Shown: positions 9,277 to 10,572 of the stretch, in pieces
Position numbering within the stretch: position 1 is the first letter of the stretch
How the letters are laid out: every line of letters begins with the position of its first letter
DNA from: Desulfonatronovibrio sp.
Lineage (GTDB): Bacteria > Desulfobacterota > Desulfovibrionia > Desulfovibrionales > Desulfonatronovibrionaceae
DNA: 10,572 bases
NCBI GenBank assembly: GCA_003558575.1
Contig: PWPY01000115.1
Coordinates: 1 to 10,572 of the forward strand
Direction of reading: 5' to 3'
The notes under the pieces: generated by a model
Told to the model about the DNA's origin: nothing
The model's database searches: none
Seen by the model: only the letters and a program-made list of their open reading frames with translations
Position numbers and translations under genes: made by a program

Positions 9277-9653
9277 TTTAATTTCAAAATAAAATCTTAA
9301 AAATAAGGCTTTCTAAGTTGTTTATTCACTGAAACAAGACCCCAAAAATAAAAATTGTCCTGTCTGCCAAACTTGTATTTTTAAGAGGCTATGACTTTGT
9401 AAGTCAAGAAAATAAAGCCTCAAAGCCAAAAACATTTAATAACCATCCGGATTAAAAACAAAAAATCACATCTGTTCACCAAAACTTGCAACCTGAGTCA
9501 AAATACTGAAGTCTATCCGGGTTTTGCAACATAAGAAAACCGGATTGGCTCCAGTACAAAAATATGCTGAACAGTTACAGGGATTTTAATATTTGATAGT
9601 TATAAAAAATTTGTAATCTTAGCTGATTTCCTTTAATTTATTATCTATCGCCC
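9277..9653. other. AT-rich nrdJ upstream region with two stem-loops
   Basis: No gene is seen here. Two inverted repeats stand out. At 9385-9421, GAGGCT pairs with AGCCTC around an inner GACTT-TGT-AAGTC. At 9515-9545, ATCCGG-G-TTTT pairs with AAAACCGGAT around a 10-nt loop. Neither is followed by a T-run on either strand, so they are not simple terminators. On the minus strand, TTGACT (9402-9407) with TTAAAA (9379-9384) at 17 bp is a possible but weak nrdJ promoter that overlaps the first stem-loop. No cobalamin-riboswitch or NrdR-box pattern was recognised. Confidence 0.45.
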
Positions 9654-9870
9654 CCTCGAAGACTCGGTAGAGGCATTGAGATCGCTGAGAAGAGTAAACA
9701 CCTTTTCATTTCTGCGAGTTGCAGTAATGAAAAAGGTTCTTGCCCTTGGCGGGGAGTAACTTGTTCATAGACCCCGTCTCAGGGGGTATGAATATTAAGT
9801 CTCTTACTCCTGCTTTATCTTTCTCGTGCCTTGCTCCGCGACTCAAGGCATTCCTATGCCGGGCGTGAGA
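9654..9870 (+). ncRNA. Candidate structured RNA or palindromic element of unknown family
   Basis: About 220 bp with much denser pairing than its surroundings. Stems: CCTC/GAGG around CGA-AGAC-TCG (9654-9673); CCTTTTCATT with AATGAAAAAGG plus inner CTGC/GCAG (9701-9736); a nested hairpin 9753-9810 in which GGAGTAA pairs with TTACTCC, CTT with AAG, TTCAT with ATGAA and ACCCC with GGGGT; and TCTCGTGCC with GGCGTGAGA (9822-9870) enclosing GGCAT/ATGCC, with GCCTTG/CAAGGC as an alternative. The 9822-9870 stem needs two G-U pairs that exist only in a plus-strand RNA, which suggests direction. It could be a small RNA, the leader of the downstream hydrolase, or the end of a decayed IS200/IS605-like element; no transposase remains. 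I do not recognise an Rfam family. Confidence 0.35.
9764..9792 (+). repeat. Strong hairpin TTCAT-ACCCC / GGGGT-ATGAA
   Basis: Ten base pairs in two blocks (TTCAT 9764-9768 with ATGAA 9788-9792; ACCCC 9771-9775 with GGGGT 9783-9787), separated by a two-base bulge (AG), with the loop GTCTCAG. It is extended outward by CTT/AAG and GGAGTAA/TTACTCC to span 9753-9810. Its shape resembles imperfect palindromes at ends of IS200/IS605 elements, but it is not followed by a T-run as a terminator would be. Confidence 0.6.
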
Positions 9871-9986
9871 TATTCTTTTCTTGACATGCAAGTACGCTTA
9901 AACCGGAAGAACCTTAATATTTCTAATCATCTGGGTGGATCAAGTTTTTAATAATCTTTATCAATAAGTTAAAAAAGCAATAAATC

Positions 9987-10572
9987 ATGCTCAAAACCAT
10001 AATTTCCATATTGGGAATACTTTTATTCTTTTACCTTGTCTTCCTTGGATACGTATATCTTTTTCAACACAGAATGGTATATGTCCCTTTCAGTGAACTG
10101 GCCGGGGATCCCGCTCAAAAAGGCCTTGCCTATCAGGAGCTCTTTCTTGAATCAAGCTACGGCAATAAAATCCATGCCTGGTATATACCAGCTCAGGAGG
10201 AACGGGGCGTGGTCCTGTTCTGCCACGGAAATGCCGGAAATATCTCTCACAGACTGCAGACCATAGAGATGCTAAACTCCTTGAATATGTCTGTCTTTAT
10301 TTTTGATTACCAGGGATATGGTAAAAGCTCAGGCAGGCCGGGAGAAAAGGAAACTTACCAGGATGCCCTTGCCGCATGGCAGTACCTTGTAAACTCCAGG
10401 AGGATACCTCCTGAAAAAATATTTGTGTTCGGCAGATCCCTGGGTGGAGCAATTGCCGCTGATGTAGCTGTCGGCAGAAATCCTGCCGGAGTAATACTTG
10501 AGTCCACCTTTACCAGCGTCATTGACCTGGCAACGGAACTTTTCACCTACATGCCTGTAAGGCTTCTGGTCA
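9987..10572 (+). CDS. Alpha/beta hydrolase (Bem46/ABHD13-like), 3' end outside window
   Basis: The ATG at 9987 is the first start after an in-frame TAA (9981-9983); no strong Shine-Dalgarno is visible. The 195 visible residues begin with a hydrophobic segment (about 3-25, IISILGILLFFYLVFLGYVY), a signal anchor or uncleaved signal, so the catalytic domain is likely held at the membrane facing the periplasm. Next come HRMVYVP at 28-34, the oxyanion-loop HGNAGN at 80-85, FDYQGYGKSSG at 106-116 and the nucleophile elbow GRSLGG at 149-154 with Ser 151. This order matches the Bem46/ABHD13/ABHD17 group of serine hydrolases. The Asp and His of the triad lie beyond the window edge. The substrate is unknown. 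It is divergent from nrdJ across about 700 bp. Confidence 0.88.
   Translation, partial: MLKTIISILGILLFFYLVFLGYVYLFQHRMVYVPFSELAGDPAQKGLAYQELFLESSYGNKIHAWYIPAQEERGVVLFCHGNAGNISHRLQTIEMLNSLNMSVFIFDYQGYGKSSGRPGEKETYQDALAAWQYLVNSRRIPPEKIFVFGRSLGGAIAADVAVGRNPAGVILESTFTSVIDLATELFTYMPVRLLV

Noticed and set aside
9277-9650. Cobalamin riboswitch for nrdJ
   Set aside because: No B12-box-like conserved core (GCCACTG on the minus strand) was found.
9706-9891. A 61-residue open frame on the minus strand as a gene
   Set aside because: Basic, low-complexity product with no family resemblance, no ribosome binding site, and lying across the hairpins of the structured region.
9881-9910. Sigma-70 promoter TTGACA for the plus-strand hydrolase
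   Set aside because: A good -35 hexamer (TTGACA near 9881) is present, but no -10 hexamer lies at 16-18 bp spacing.

Overview
The window looks like a chromosomal housekeeping segment from a mesophilic, probably anaerobic Desulfobacterota (former Deltaproteobacteria). A Desulfovibrionales-type sulfate reducer is my best guess. The basis is the style of the RecA, AlaRS, FtsX and NrdJ proteins, the cobalamin-dependent ribonucleotide reductase, the nickel regulator NikR, the moderate base composition, and a long palindromic repeat of a kind I associate with that group. The taxonomic call is inference.

Layout. Seven complete genes and one incomplete gene lie on the minus strand; one incomplete gene lies on the plus strand. 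Reading along the minus strand (high to low coordinates): nrdJ (9266-7029), a 126-bp palindromic repeat (6893-7018), then a tight cluster ftsE (6789-6106), ftsX (6109-5225), a METTL20/21-like methyltransferase (5177-4533), nikR (4494-4075) and folE2 (4075-3302). A 594-bp gap with an inverted-repeat element follows, then recA (2707-1640) and alaS (1627 to the window edge). An alpha/beta hydrolase (9987 onward, plus strand) is divergent from nrdJ and runs off the right edge.

How the genes work together. ftsE/ftsX share an ATGA stop/start overlap and encode the divisome ABC-type complex. nikR/folE2 share a TGATG overlap, which ties a nickel-sensing repressor to the metal-flexible GTP cyclohydrolase of folate or 7-deazapurine synthesis. 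recA/alaS are 12 bp apart, and the alaS ribosome binding site sits on the recA stop codon. Gaps of 38-47 bp make ftsE-ftsX-methyltransferase-nikR-folE2 a plausible single transcript.

Points for a second look. (1) alaS carries one in-frame TAA (737-739) exactly at a conserved residue, with the reading frame intact on both sides. (2) The ~700-bp region between nrdJ and the hydrolase has a cluster of long nested stems (9654-9870). G-U pairs there favour a plus-strand RNA; I could not identify it. (3) The nikR-folE2 coupling. (4) Two palindromic intergenic repeats. I found no CRISPR array, tRNA, rRNA, intact transposase or defence system. Apart from the alaS stop and the unexplained structured region, the coding content is ordinary housekeeping.
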